Assembly: GCF_003606265.1 (NCBI RefSeq)
Contig: NZ_CP023671.1
Span: 1,426,001-1,490,000 of the forward strand
DNA: 64,000 bases
Source: Clostridium septicum
GTDB lineage: Bacteria; Bacillota; Clostridia; Clostridiales; Clostridiaceae
Reading direction: 5' to 3'
Position 1 is the stretch's first letter, and each line of letters starts with the position of its first letter. A program made the translations under genes and the position numbers. The notes beneath the pieces were generated by a model. The model had not been told where the DNA came from and did no database searches. It saw only the letters and a program-made list of their open reading frames with translations. Below, in pieces: positions 16,903-26,436 of this stretch.

Positions 16903-18321
16903 TTATTCTACTATGCTTATCTTTAATAGGTTAGTAGATCCTACAGTGTGAACTGGAACTCCAGCAGCTACTACTACAGTATCTCCAGCAGCAACATATC
17001 CGTTTTCCTTAGCTATTTCAACTGATCTTTCCATCATGTGATCTGTTGATTGCATTTTTTCTCCAACTATTGGGTTAACTCCGAAACAGATAGCTAATTT
17101 CTTAGCAACTTTTTCATCTGGAGTTACAGCAACTATTGGACAATCTGGTCTACATTGAGATAATCTCTTTGCAGTTGCTCCACTTTGAGTTGATGAAATT
17201 ATAGCTGAAGCTTTTAATTCGCTAGCAGCGTTTGCAGCAGCTCTTGAAATAACTCCACCGATAGCTGGTATATGAGACTTAGCATTTGAAACTGCAACTT
17301 TGTAGCTTAATTGCTTTTCTGCTTCTGCAGCAATCTTAGCCATAGTTTCTACAGCTTCTACTGGCCAATCTCCGTTTGCTGATTCTCCTGATAACATTAT
17401 TGCATCTGTACCATCATAGATAGCGTTAGCTACGTCTGAAACTTCTGCTCTTGTTGGTCTTGGATTTCTAATCATTGAATCTAACATTTGAGTTGCAGTT
17501 ACAACTGGCTTTCCTGCTATGTTACATTTTTCAATTATCATCTTTTGAACAGCTGGTAATTTTTCCATTGGAATTTCAACACCTAGATCTCCTCTAGCTA
17601 CCATTATTCCATCTGAAGCTTCAATTATTGAATCTATATTATCAACACCTTCTTGGTTTTCTATCTTTGATAATATTTGAATGTGTTCTCCACCGTTTTC
17701 TGCTAATATCTTTCTTATAGTTTCAACGTCTGAAGCTTTTCTTATGAATGATGCAGCAACTAAGTTAACACCAATTTCACAACCAAATTTAAGATCTGCT
17801 ATATCTTTTTCAGTTAAAGCTGGTAATTTTATTGAAACTCCTGGTACATTAACTCCCTTATGAGTTCCTACAAATCCAGTGTTTTTAACAACACAGTGGA
17901 TTTTATTTCCTTCTATTGACTTAACTTCTAATCCTACTAAACCATCATCTATTAAGATTACATTTCCTGGTTTAACATCGTTAGCTAATCCTTCATATGT
18001 TACTGAACATTTAGTTGCATCTCCTATAACATCTCCACCAGCATAAACTGTAAATTCTGCACCTGCTTGTAATTCTATTTTTTTAGGTTCGAATTTTCCA
18101 GTTCTTATTTCTGGTCCTTTAGTATCTAGCATTACAGCTATTTCTCTGTTATATTTCTTAGCTAATTCTTTTACTAAAAGAATTCTTGCCTTATGTTCTT
18201 CATGATCTCCATGTGAAAAGTTATGTCTTGAAGCGTTCATTCCTGCTTCAATTATCTTTGATAATATTTCTGGTTTTTCACTAGCTGGACCTATTGTACA
18301 GATCATTTTAGTTTTTCTCAT
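16903..18321 (-). CDS. pyk: Pyruvate kinase
   Basis: Pyruvate kinase converts phosphoenolpyruvate and ADP to pyruvate and ATP, the last step of glycolysis. At 472 residues it is the short form, without the C-terminal PEP-utilising extension of Bacillus enzymes. Visible motifs are MICTIGPASE at the N-terminus, MLDTKGPEIRTG, the active-site lysine motif ILSKIENQEG, MVARGDLGVEIP and MLSGESANGDWP. I take the ATG at 18321, 8 bases after AAAGGAG; the open frame begins three codons earlier. It lies 93-101 bp downstream of pfkA and ends at a strong terminator, so the two form one operon. Confidence 0.97.
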   Translation of the reverse strand: MRKTKMICTIGPASEKPEILSKIIEAGMNASRHNFSHGDHEEHKARILLVKELAKKYNREIAVMLDTKGPEIRTGKFEPKKIELQAGAEFTVYAGGDVIGDATKCSVTYEGLANDVKPGNVILIDDGLVGLEVKSIEGNKIHCVVKNTGFVGTHKGVNVPGVSIKLPALTEKDIADLKFGCEIGVNLVAASFIRKASDVETIRKILAENGGEHIQILSKIENQEGVDNIDSIIEASDGIMVARGDLGVEIPMEKLPAVQKMIIEKCNIAGKPVVTATQMLDSMIRNPRPTRAEVSDVANAIYDGTDAIMLSGESANGDWPVEAVETMAKIAAEAEKQLSYKVAVSNAKSHIPAIGGVISRAAANAASELKASAIISSTQSGATAKRLSQCRPDCPIVAVTPDEKVAKKLAICFGVNPIVGEKMQSTDHMMERSVEIAKENGYVAAGDTVVVAAGVPVHTVGSTNLLKISIVE

Positions 18322-18422
18322 GTAATACACTCCTTTGGTTGTTTAAATATAATTTATAAAAATTTTATTACTTGCTGTATAAAATTGCTACTAATTAGTA
18401 AATAGCAGCACCATTATAACTT

Positions 18423-19382
18423 TTATTGATTGATTTCTTCAGCTGTTTTAAATAGCTTTTCATCAAATGTTCTGTCTAAAGCTAAAGCTTCATCTATATC
18501 TTGATCTATTATTTCGTTATTTCTAATACCTATAACTCTTGAAGTTCCACCATTTAAAAGTACTTCTATAGCTTTTGCACCCATTCTTGATGCTAAAACT
18601 CTATCTGCAGCGCTTGGGCTTCCACCTCTTTGAATATGACCTAATACTGTAGCTCTTGTTTCAATTCCTGTAACACCTTCTACGTATTCAGCTAATTCTT
18701 GTGCTCCGCCTACACCTTCAGCTAATAATACTAAGCTATGTATTTTTCCTTTTTGTTTTCCTTCTAGAATTACCTTACATAATTCTTCTTTTGTATATCC
18801 TTTTTCAGGAGTAATTATGTATTCAGCTCCACCTGCAAGACCAGCATATAAAGCTAAATCTCCACAATCTCTTCCCATAACTTCAACTATTGAAACTCTT
18901 TCGTGAGAAGTTGAAGTATCTCTAATTTTATCTATAGCATCAATAACTGTATTTAATGCAGTATCAAATCCTATTGTATAATCTGTATAAGTTAAATCAT
19001 TATCTATAGTTCCTGGTAATCCTATAGTCTTAATGCCTAGCTTTGATAAAAGCTTAGCTCCCATGAAAGATCCATCTCCACCTATTACAACTAAAGCATC
19101 TACGCCATAAGCTTGTAATATCTTAGTAGCTTTAACTCTTACTTCCTCTTGTTTAAATTCTAAACATCTTGCAGTTCTTAATATAGTACCACCTCTGTGG
19201 ATAATATCTGAAACTGATGATCTATCCATATTGAATAATTCACCATTAATTAATCCACTGTAACCTCTTTGAACACCCATTACCTCTAAACCATTGTGTA
19301 ATGCTGATCTTACAACTGCTCTTATTGCAGCGTTCATGCCAGGGGCATCCCCACCGCTAGTTAAAATAGCTATCTTTTTCAT
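18423..19382 (-). CDS. pfkA: 6-phosphofructokinase
   Basis: ATP-dependent phosphofructokinase, the committed step of glycolysis, 319 residues, the standard bacterial length. Motifs are [17 protein letters not shown] (ATP site), [30 protein letters not shown] with the catalytic Asp, and [14 protein letters not shown]. It has a strong GGAGGAG site before its ATG. It heads the pfkA-pyk operon and follows dnaE on the same strand. A hairpin in its leader may be regulatory. Confidence 0.97.
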   Translation of the reverse strand: MKKIAILTSGGDAPGMNAAIRAVVRSALHNGLEVMGVQRGYSGLINGELFNMDRSSVSDIIHRGGTILRTARCLEFKQEEVRVKATKILQAYGVDALVVIGGDGSFMGAKLLSKLGIKTIGLPGTIDNDLTYTDYTIGFDTALNTVIDAIDKIRDTSTSHERVSIVEVMGRDCGDLALYAGLAGGAEYIITPEKGYTKEELCKVILEGKQKGKIHSLVLLAEGVGGAQELAEYVEGVTGIETRATVLGHIQRGGSPSAADRVLASRMGAKAIEVLLNGGTSRVIGIRNNEIIDQDIDEALALDRTFDEKLFKTAEEINQ

Positions 19383-19405
19383 GTAAACTCCTCCTTAACA
19401 CCACC

Positions 19406-19545
19406 GGGACAAAGGTTGTCCCACTTTCTATGAAATAATCCATTTTTTATTCTAATGTTCTTGTAACTCTAGTATGCTGTTAAAGTTTTTATTTTTTTCT
19501 CTTACCACCATATATTATTTTACTTGCTATAGGAATTTAATGCAA
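19406..19545 (-). promoter_or_regulatory. pfkA-pyk promoter and leader hairpin
   Basis: On the minus strand TTGCAT (19540-19545), a 17-bp spacer and TAAAAT (19517-19522) make a plausible sigma-A promoter. It implies a leader of about 125 nt. The leader ends with a G/C-rich hairpin, GGGACAA/TTGTCCC with a 3-nt loop (19406-19422), just upstream of the ribosome site. There is no U-run, so it is not a terminator. It may affect translation or mRNA stability. Confidence 0.45.
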
Positions 19546-19780
19546 CTAAAATAAATTAATTATTGACGAATTTTTCTCTATCTCTAATTCTTTTCTATAG
19601 ATATTATAACCTACTTATTATTAATTTATATCTTAAATATAAATTTTTCAGAAATTAATTGTTGTAAAATTTTTCATTTACTTATTTGTTAATTATTTTG
19701 TTGAAAAATCCCCTTTATTGTATATTTTTTATAGTACTATAAGTTAAATAATGGTTTTTTATCTAATTAGAATATAAAAA

Positions 19781-19816
19781 TAAGATGGATATATTATTTT
19801 TATATTACCCATCTTA
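19781..19816 (-). terminator. dnaE terminator
   Basis: Stem TAAGATGG/CCATCTTA with a 20-nt loop, 20 bp after the dnaE stop, with a TTTTTATATT tail on the minus strand. Confidence 0.6.
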
Positions 19817-19836
19817 CTTTAAATCTATTATTATAT

Positions 19837-22800
19837 TTATTCTATTATTTTTACGTTTTCTTCACCAATTAATTTCCTTAAATAATCAGTTGCATCGGAT
19901 TCCATATTAATCCATAAATTTCTAGACATTCTATACTTTTTTCTATCATTAGACGTAAAAATAAATACAGCAGTATCACCTTTATATTCTTTGGGCATCA
20001 TTTCTTTTAATGTTTTTATTAATTCTTTCCCTGTATTAATATTCTCAGTCCTTATATAAATTTTTTCTGAATTTACTTTTTCTAAAGGATTTATTGATTC
20101 ACATATAAGCTTTGGAAGTTCATCTTCTTTTATGCTTACTCTTCCCTTAATTGCCACTAAACTATCTGGTTTTATTAATTCTCTTACTTTATCTAAAGTC
20201 TTAGGAAATACTATTACTTCAATCATTCCAGATAAATCTTCTAATTTTAAAAATGCCATCATAGTATTATTTCTAGTAATTTTTTGATTTACTTCTGAGA
20301 TAATACCACCAAGAATTACTCTTTCTTCATCATGAATAATATCTTCTATAATTTCTTCATTATTATAGGTTTCTTGCATTATTTCATAAGATTTAAATAT
20401 TTTTTCTATACTTGTACTTGTTTGCATTTTTAAACTTTGAAAATATTCATCTAATGGATGACCTGATAAATAAAGACCTGTCATTTCTTTTTCCATTGCT
20501 AGCATATGCTTTTTTGCAAATTCTTTTATATTTGGATAATTTATTTCTGGTGATTTTAATGTTTCTTCTGATAATCCAAATAAACTCATTTGTCCATCAA
20601 TATTTCTCTTTTTTTCATTTGAAACACTATCCATTATTTTTTCATAAACTGCTAACAGCTTTGATCTAAATATTTTAAATTCATCAAATGCTCCAGCTTT
20701 AATTAAGCTTTCTACAGCCCTTTTATTTATTGCTGATAAATCTATTTTATTTATAAAATCAACTAGTGACTCAAAATTTCCTTTTTTATCTCTTGAATAG
20801 ACAACATTTTCAACAACATTTAAACCTACATTTCTTATAGCTGCTAATCCGAATCTTATCTTATCCCCTTTAACGGTAAATTTAGAATAACTTTCATTTA
20901 TATTAGGAGGAAGTACCTGAATTCCTAAACTCTCTGCAAAATTTATATAATGAGCTACTTTTTCGCTTGTTCCCATTACTGAATTAAGCATTGCAGCTAT
21001 TGTTTCTACAGGATAATACTTCATCAAATAAGCTGTTTGGTATCCTATTACTGCATAAGCCGCCGCATGACTCTTATTAAATGCATAACTAGCAAAATCC
21101 ATCATAGAATCAAAAATTTTATTTGCAGATTCTTCTGATATACCGTTTCTTAAACATCCAGGAACTTCTAAATTCCCATTTTCATCAGTAATTCCATAAA
21201 TAAAGTTCTTTCTTTCTTCTTCCATAACTTTATGCTTTTTCTTTGACATTGCTCTTCTTACAAGGTCACTTCTTCCCATAGAATAACCTGCAAGTTTTCT
21301 AACAATCTCCATTACCTGTTCTTGATAAACCATTACTCCATAAGTAACATTTAATATCTCTTCTAACTGTGGAACTTCATATTGAACCTTTTCTGGATTT
21401 TTTTTGCACTCTACATATTTTGGTATTTCTGCCATAGGACCTGGTCTATATAATGATATACCGGCTATTATATCTTCTAAAGAATCTGGCTTTAGTTCCT
21501 TCATAAATGAAGTCATTCCTGCTGATTCTAATTGGAATACTCCTGCCGTTTTGCCTTCACCTAACATTTTATAAACTTCTTTATCTTCAAAATCTATTTT
21601 ATCTAGGTCTATATCTATTCCTCTATTATACTTTATCATTTTAACAGCATCACTCATTACTGTTAAAGTCCTTAACCCTAAAAAGTCCATTTTTAGTAAT
21701 CCAAGTTCTTCTAATGTTGTCATATCAAATTGAGCTACTATTGATTCATCATTTTTTTGTAGTGGAACATACTCTACTAGTGGTTTAGATGCTATAACAA
21801 CTCCTGCAGCATGGGTTGATGAATGTCTAGGCAATCCTTCTAACTTTTTACTTACATCTATTAAAGTTTTAACTCTTTCTTCATTATTATAAGCTTCTTT
21901 TAATTCTGGATTTAACTCAAGTGCCTTTTCTATAGTTATTCCTATCATAGTAGGAATCATTTTAGCTATTCTATCAACTTCTGAATATGCATAGTTCATG
22001 GCTCTACCTACATCTCTTATGCAAGCCCTTGGTGCCATAGTTCCAAAGGTTATTATTTGAGATACATTGTTTACTCCATATTTTCCTACAACATAATCTA
22101 TAACTTCCTGTCTTCTCTCATAACAGAAATCTGAATCTATATCTGGCATACTTACTCTTTCTGGATTTAAAAAACGTTCAAAAAGTAAACTATATTTTAT
22201 AGGATCTATCTTTGTTATTCCTAAAGTAAATGCTACAATTGAGCCTGCTGCTGATCCTCTTCCTGGTCCTGTTGGAATTCCATTATCGTTTGAATACTTT
22301 ATAAAATCCCATGTAATTAAAAAATAATCTACATACCCCATTTGATGTATTACTGATAGTTCATACTCTAATCTTTCAATATATCCACAAGCTTCCTCAT
22401 TATTTTTAGAAAAATCCACAATTTCTTCAACATTCAGTGGTTTATTTAAGAAATGCTTAAATACATCATACCTTTCAATAAGACCTAAGTAACAAGTTTC
22501 TCTTAAATATTCATAAGGTTCCCTGTCTTCTGGTACTGGAAACTTAGGAAGCTTTGAAACATGAAATTCATAATCAAAATTACACTCTTCTGCAATTTTA
22601 GTTGTATTTTCAAGTGCCTCCTTAACGTGAGAGAACATATCCCACATTTCCTCTTTAGACTTTAAGTAAAACTGATTTGATGGATACTTTCTTCTATTTG
22701 GATCATCTACTGTTTTTCCAGTTTGAATACACATTAATATATCATGAGCTTCTGAATCTTCTTTATTTATGTAATGAACATCATTAGTGGCTACAAGAGG

Positions 22801-23397
22801 AATATCAAGTTCTTTTGCTAATCTTATATTTTCCTCCATAACCTTTTTTTGCTCTTCCATACCATGATTTTGAATTTCTAAATAAAATCCCTCTTTAAAT
22901 ATATCTTTATATAAAAGAGCTACTTCCTTTGCCTTCTCGTAATTGTCTTTTAAGTGCCATGATTGAACTTCTCCACCTAAACATGCACTTAAAGCAATTA
23001 ATCCCTCACTATGATTTCTTAAAAACTCATGATCTACCCTAGGTTTATAGTAAAACCCTCTAATTGAAGCTTCAGATACTATCTCCATAAGGTTTTCGTA
23101 TCCTTTTTCATTTTTTACTAAAAGAACTAGGTGATGTGTACTATTTTCCTTGTCATTGATTTTAATATCCATTGACTTAGCTGCAACATAAACTTCACAT
23201 CCTAATATAGGTTTTATTCCTTGTTCCCTTGCTTCTTTATAAAAAGCAACACACCCATACATAACTCCATGATCTGTTATGGCTATACTATCCATCCCTA
23301 GCTCTTTAGCCTTACTTATTATCTTTTTTATTTTTCCTGAACTATCTAATAAACTATACTCTGAATGGAGATGAAGATGGGTAAAATTTTTTTCCAT
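19837..23397 (-). CDS. dnaE: DNA polymerase III alpha subunit, DnaE type
   Basis: A 1186-residue C-family replicative DNA polymerase. The N-terminal PHP domain begins HLHLHSEYSLLDSSGKIKK and includes AITDHGVMYG. The polymerase core shows GPGRGSAAGSIVAFTLGI and the catalytic acidic motif PDIDSDFCYERRQEVIDYV. A helix-hairpin-helix stretch and an OB-fold (ILGGIISEVN...MAFLKLEDLSG) lie toward the C-terminus. There is no proofreading exonuclease domain, as usual for DnaE. Low-GC Firmicutes also have PolC, so this is probably the lagging-strand or primer-extending enzyme. It starts 20 bp after whiA. Confidence 0.96.
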   Translation of the reverse strand: MEKNFTHLHLHSEYSLLDSSGKIKKIISKAKELGMDSIAITDHGVMYGCVAFYKEAREQGIKPILGCEVYVAAKSMDIKINDKENSTHHLVLLVKNEKGYENLMEIVSEASIRGFYYKPRVDHEFLRNHSEGLIALSACLGGEVQSWHLKDNYEKAKEVALLYKDIFKEGFYLEIQNHGMEEQKKVMEENIRLAKELDIPLVATNDVHYINKEDSEAHDILMCIQTGKTVDDPNRRKYPSNQFYLKSKEEMWDMFSHVKEALENTTKIAEECNFDYEFHVSKLPKFPVPEDREPYEYLRETCYLGLIERYDVFKHFLNKPLNVEEIVDFSKNNEEACGYIERLEYELSVIHQMGYVDYFLITWDFIKYSNDNGIPTGPGRGSAAGSIVAFTLGITKIDPIKYSLLFERFLNPERVSMPDIDSDFCYERRQEVIDYVVGKYGVNNVSQIITFGTMAPRACIRDVGRAMNYAYSEVDRIAKMIPTMIGITIEKALELNPELKEAYNNEERVKTLIDVSKKLEGLPRHSSTHAAGVVIASKPLVEYVPLQKNDESIVAQFDMTTLEELGLLKMDFLGLRTLTVMSDAVKMIKYNRGIDIDLDKIDFEDKEVYKMLGEGKTAGVFQLESAGMTSFMKELKPDSLEDIIAGISLYRPGPMAEIPKYVECKKNPEKVQYEVPQLEEILNVTYGVMVYQEQVMEIVRKLAGYSMGRSDLVRRAMSKKKHKVMEEERKNFIYGITDENGNLEVPGCLRNGISEESANKIFDSMMDFASYAFNKSHAAAYAVIGYQTAYLMKYYPVETIAAMLNSVMGTSEKVAHYINFAESLGIQVLPPNINESYSKFTVKGDKIRFGLAAIRNVGLNVVENVVYSRDKKGNFESLVDFINKIDLSAINKRAVESLIKAGAFDEFKIFRSKLLAVYEKIMDSVSNEKKRNIDGQMSLFGLSEETLKSPEINYPNIKEFAKKHMLAMEKEMTGLYLSGHPLDEYFQSLKMQTSTSIEKIFKSYEIMQETYNNEEIIEDIIHDEERVILGGIISEVNQKITRNNTMMAFLKLEDLSGMIEVIVFPKTLDKVRELIKPDSLVAIKGRVSIKEDELPKLICESINPLEKVNSEKIYIRTENINTGKELIKTLKEMMPKEYKGDTAVFIFTSNDRKKYRMSRNLWINMESDATDYLRKLIGEENVKIIE

Positions 23398-23417
23398 TCT
23401 ATCACCTCATTTATTAA

Positions 23418-24368
23418 TTAATAAGTTCCTGATCTAACCTCTTCGGCTATTTTTTCTATTTTTCTTAATCTGTGATTTACTCCAGATTTACCTACTGGAG
23501 GATCTAACATTTCTCCTAATTCTTTTAAGGACTCATCTGGATAGCTAAGTCTAAGCTCTGCTATTTCTCTTAAATTTTTAGGTAACCTTTGAAGACCTAT
23601 TTCCTTTTGTATAAGTTTTATACTTTCAACTTGCCTAACTGCTGCATTTACTGTCTTGCTTAGATTGGCTGTCTCACAATTTACAAGTCTATTAACATTA
23701 TTTCTCATTTCCTTCATTATTCTGATATTTTCAAGTTCTAATAAAGATGTATGAGCTCCTAATATACTTAAAAGATTTGATATTTGCTCTCCTTCTTTAA
23801 TGTAAATTATATGACTATTTTTTCTTTGTATAACTTTTGACTTTAATCCAAAAGTATTTATTAACTTACACAAGTCATTAGCATATTCCTCACTATGAGT
23901 AACAAATTCTAAGTGATATGTTTTTTCTGGATTACTAATACTTCCTCCACCTATAAATGCTCCTCTTACATATGCTCTTTTTAGCTCATCAGTTTTAACC
24001 ATTTCTTCATCAATTCTATAATCTAAAGTTAAAACTCCATCTACTTCTTTAAGTATTCCAGTATCTCTAAGTAAATCTCTAACACCCATAGCTTCCTCTA
24101 TTAATACCATGTAGATATTATTCTTTTTAAGAGAATTACTCTTTTTAACCATTAACTTCGAATGTATATCAAAATGCTCCTTTAATAGGCTAAAAATATG
24201 TCTTGCTGATGCTGGATTTTCAGTTGTTATTCTAAAAGCTAAACCTAATCCACTAAAGGATATAGTTCCACTTACCTTCATTATTGCCGATATCTCTGCT
24301 AAAGCAGTCTCTTTTGTTAACTCCGAGTATCTGCAAATTTCTCCTTTAACTTTTGATGAAAATGACAT
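23418..24368 (-). CDS. whiA: WhiA, LAGLIDADG-like DNA-binding protein
   Basis: A 316-residue WhiA protein. It has an N-terminal homing-endonuclease-like fold without catalytic residues (RAYVRGAFIGGGSISNPE and YHLEFVTHSEEYANDL). A C-terminal helix-turn-helix follows (LREIAELRLSYPDESLKELG and KSGVNHRLRKI). In Bacillus it affects chromosome segregation and division, and in actinobacteria sporulation. In most Firmicutes it directly follows rapZ-yvcK. Here an 8-kb accessory block separates them, while the downstream order whiA-dnaE-pfkA-pyk is kept. Confidence 0.95.
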   Translation of the reverse strand: MSFSSKVKGEICRYSELTKETALAEISAIMKVSGTISFSGLGLAFRITTENPASARHIFSLLKEHFDIHSKLMVKKSNSLKKNNIYMVLIEEAMGVRDLLRDTGILKEVDGVLTLDYRIDEEMVKTDELKRAYVRGAFIGGGSISNPEKTYHLEFVTHSEEYANDLCKLINTFGLKSKVIQRKNSHIIYIKEGEQISNLLSILGAHTSLLELENIRIMKEMRNNVNRLVNCETANLSKTVNAAVRQVESIKLIQKEIGLQRLPKNLREIAELRLSYPDESLKELGEMLDPPVGKSGVNHRLRKIEKIAEEVRSGTY

Positions 24369-24500
24369 AAACTTCTTCTCCTTATTATAGTAAACTCTTC
24401 CACATGTTCCGTAGAAGATTTGTTATTATCTGTATCTATTCTTTATCAACTTATTATATCATAAAAAATATAAATTTTTATCTGTAAAATATAGATATAA

Positions 24501-24535
24501 AAAAAGAACTGATTTTAAAAATAAAACCAGTTCTT
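24501..24535 (-). terminator. Terminator of the exporter operon
   Basis: Inverted repeat AAGAACTG/CCAGTTCTT with an A/T-rich middle, ending in seven Ts on the minus strand, just after the permease gene. Confidence 0.8.
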
Positions 24536-24551
24536 GCTTACAAATTAATAA

Positions 24552-25760
24552 CTATTTAAGTATATCTACAGTATTTGATGATGCTGCTTTTTTAGCTGGC
24601 AGTATACTTGATGCTGTTCCAACTAAAATAGAAATCGCTATTGCAATTGAAGCTGTATATAAACTAGGCGTAATCACGAGCTTCATAAATGCTGATATAA
24701 TATTTGCAATTATAATCCCTAATATATATCCTATTAATCCACCTGTTAATGTTATTACTACACCTTCTATTAAAAACTCTCTTCTTATATCTTTCTTTTT
24801 GGCTCCTAAAGCTCTCTTTATTCCTATCTCTATTGTTCTTTCAGATACAGATGTATATATCATATTCATTACACCTATACCTGCTATAAATAAAGATATC
24901 CCAGCCACTGCTGCTATAAATAAAGTTATTGTATTTAATACTCCACCCATCAATTTTATTATTCCACTAGTATCCATAACGGTATATTTCCCCTTACTTC
25001 TATTAGTACCAACTTGATTTAAAGTATTTTCAATGCTTTTTATGCTCTTCTTTACATCAGCATCTTTATTTAAAGTAATTTTCAGTCCTACTATTGTTTT
25101 GCTTTTACCAAAATACTTATCATAAGTTCCCTCAGGAATTTGTATATCTCCTGATGAATTGAAGAAACTAAATTCTTCATCTGGCGCCTTTTTCATTATA
25201 CCTACAATTTCAAATGTAAGACCTTTAACTGTAGCTACTCCACCTAAAAGATCTTCAATTTTACCAACTTTATCTGTTATTAAACTTTCAGAAATAACTA
25301 TAACTCTTTTCTTAGATTCACTATCACTTTTAGTTAAGTTTCGTCCTAATATATCTTTAAAGTCTCCGTCTTTAACTTTTTTAGCTAATCCTTGAAATTC
25401 TTTATTTCTTACATCTACAGAAATAAACTCTCCAAACTTATTATCATCATAATTAAAATCTACTTTTTCTATTCCTTCAAGTTGAGCTACAGAAGTTTTA
25501 TCTGAATTAGTAAATATATTTCCACTTATTTTCATAGCATTACTAGGATCTTCATTTGTTAAAGATGCTTCTAATACAACTTTTCCTTCATCTTCTCCTG
25601 TAAACTCTTTTATAGTCTTAGTTTTATATCCTTCTCCTAAAGCTACTATAGCTATAACTGCCGCAATACCTATAATGATACCAAGCATAGTTAGAAAGGA
25701 ACGCTTCTTATTTCTATTTAGATTTCTTAAGGCTGAAAATATTAATACTCTAAATTTCAT
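24552..25760 (-). CDS. MacB-type ABC transporter permease
   Basis: A 402-residue permease of the MacB/FtsX superfamily. The first helix lies in RSFLTMLGIIIGIAAVIAIV. A large extracytoplasmic domain follows (about 45-265). Three helices close the protein, the first with the conserved AGIGVMNMIYTSVSERTIEIGIKRALGA signature split over residues 290-320. Family members work as mechanotransmission pumps that export peptides, toxins or antibiotics rather than as channels. The start codon overlaps the ATPase stop by one base (TAATG), so the two are coupled. The nucleotide-binding domain is a separate protein, as in Gram-positive systems. Confidence 0.9.
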   Translation of the reverse strand: MKFRVLIFSALRNLNRNKKRSFLTMLGIIIGIAAVIAIVALGEGYKTKTIKEFTGEDEGKVVLEASLTNEDPSNAMKISGNIFTNSDKTSVAQLEGIEKVDFNYDDNKFGEFISVDVRNKEFQGLAKKVKDGDFKDILGRNLTKSDSESKKRVIVISESLITDKVGKIEDLLGGVATVKGLTFEIVGIMKKAPDEEFSFFNSSGDIQIPEGTYDKYFGKSKTIVGLKITLNKDADVKKSIKSIENTLNQVGTNRSKGKYTVMDTSGIIKLMGGVLNTITLFIAAVAGISLFIAGIGVMNMIYTSVSERTIEIGIKRALGAKKKDIRREFLIEGVVITLTGGLIGYILGIIIANIISAFMKLVITPSLYTASIAIAISILVGTASSILPAKKAASSNTVDILK

Positions 25761-26434
25761 TATATATCCTCTCCCTCCTTAAGTTCTCCGTCAAATATTC
25801 TAACCATTCTATCTGCTTTTTTAGCTACATTTATATCGTGGGTAATTAAAATAATTGTGATACCACTTTTATTTAGATCTTTAAATATGTTCATAATCTC
25901 TTCTGAAGTATGACTATCTAAAGCTCCAGTTGGTTCATCTGCTATTATAATCTCTGGATTGTTTACTAATGATCTTGCAATTGATATTCTCTGTTGCTGA
26001 CCACCAGATAACTGAGTTGGATACTTATTTATTTTATCTTCAAGCTTTACCTTTTCTAATAACGCTCTAACTCTTTTACCTGTTTCTCTTAATGTACATC
26101 CTTTATAAAGCATTGGAAGTTCTATGTTTTCTTTTATAGTTAACCTTTTTATAAGGTTAAAATCTTGAAATACAAATCCTATTTTTTCATTCCTAAAAGA
26201 TGTTAATTTATCGTCTGATAATGACCTTACATCCCTATTATTTAATAAGTAATTACCTTCAAAGCTATTATCTAATAATCCTAAGATTTTTATCATAGTA
26301 GATTTACCTGATCCTGAAGGTCCCATTATAGCTAAAAATTCACCCTTTTCAACTTTAAGATTTATATCCTTTAGAGCATGTAACTTTTCCTCACCTGAGA
26401 TATAATACTTATTTATTCCCTTCAGTTGTATCAT
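25760..26434 (-). CDS. ABC transporter ATP-binding protein (MacB/LolD type)
   Basis: A 224-residue ATPase. It has Walker A (GPSGSGKST), a Q-loop (FVFQDFNL), signature (LSGGQQQRISIARSL), Walker B (IIIADEPTGALDS) and an H-loop (ILITHD). GALDSHTSEEIM is typical of the MacB/LolD group. It pairs with the permease downstream and the membrane-fusion protein two bases upstream. Confidence 0.94.
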   Translation of the reverse strand: MIQLKGINKYYISGEEKLHALKDINLKVEKGEFLAIMGPSGSGKSTMIKILGLLDNSFEGNYLLNNRDVRSLSDDKLTSFRNEKIGFVFQDFNLIKRLTIKENIELPMLYKGCTLRETGKRVRALLEKVKLEDKINKYPTQLSGGQQQRISIARSLVNNPEIIIADEPTGALDSHTSEEIMNIFKDLNKSGITIILITHDINVAKKADRMVRIFDGELKEGEDI

Positions 26435-26436
26435 AA

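Larger units (their letters stand above)
19383..19836. other. dnaE-pfkA gap
   Basis: This 454-bp gap holds the dnaE terminator (19781-19816) and the pfkA promoter and leader. I see no gene in it. Confidence 0.5.
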
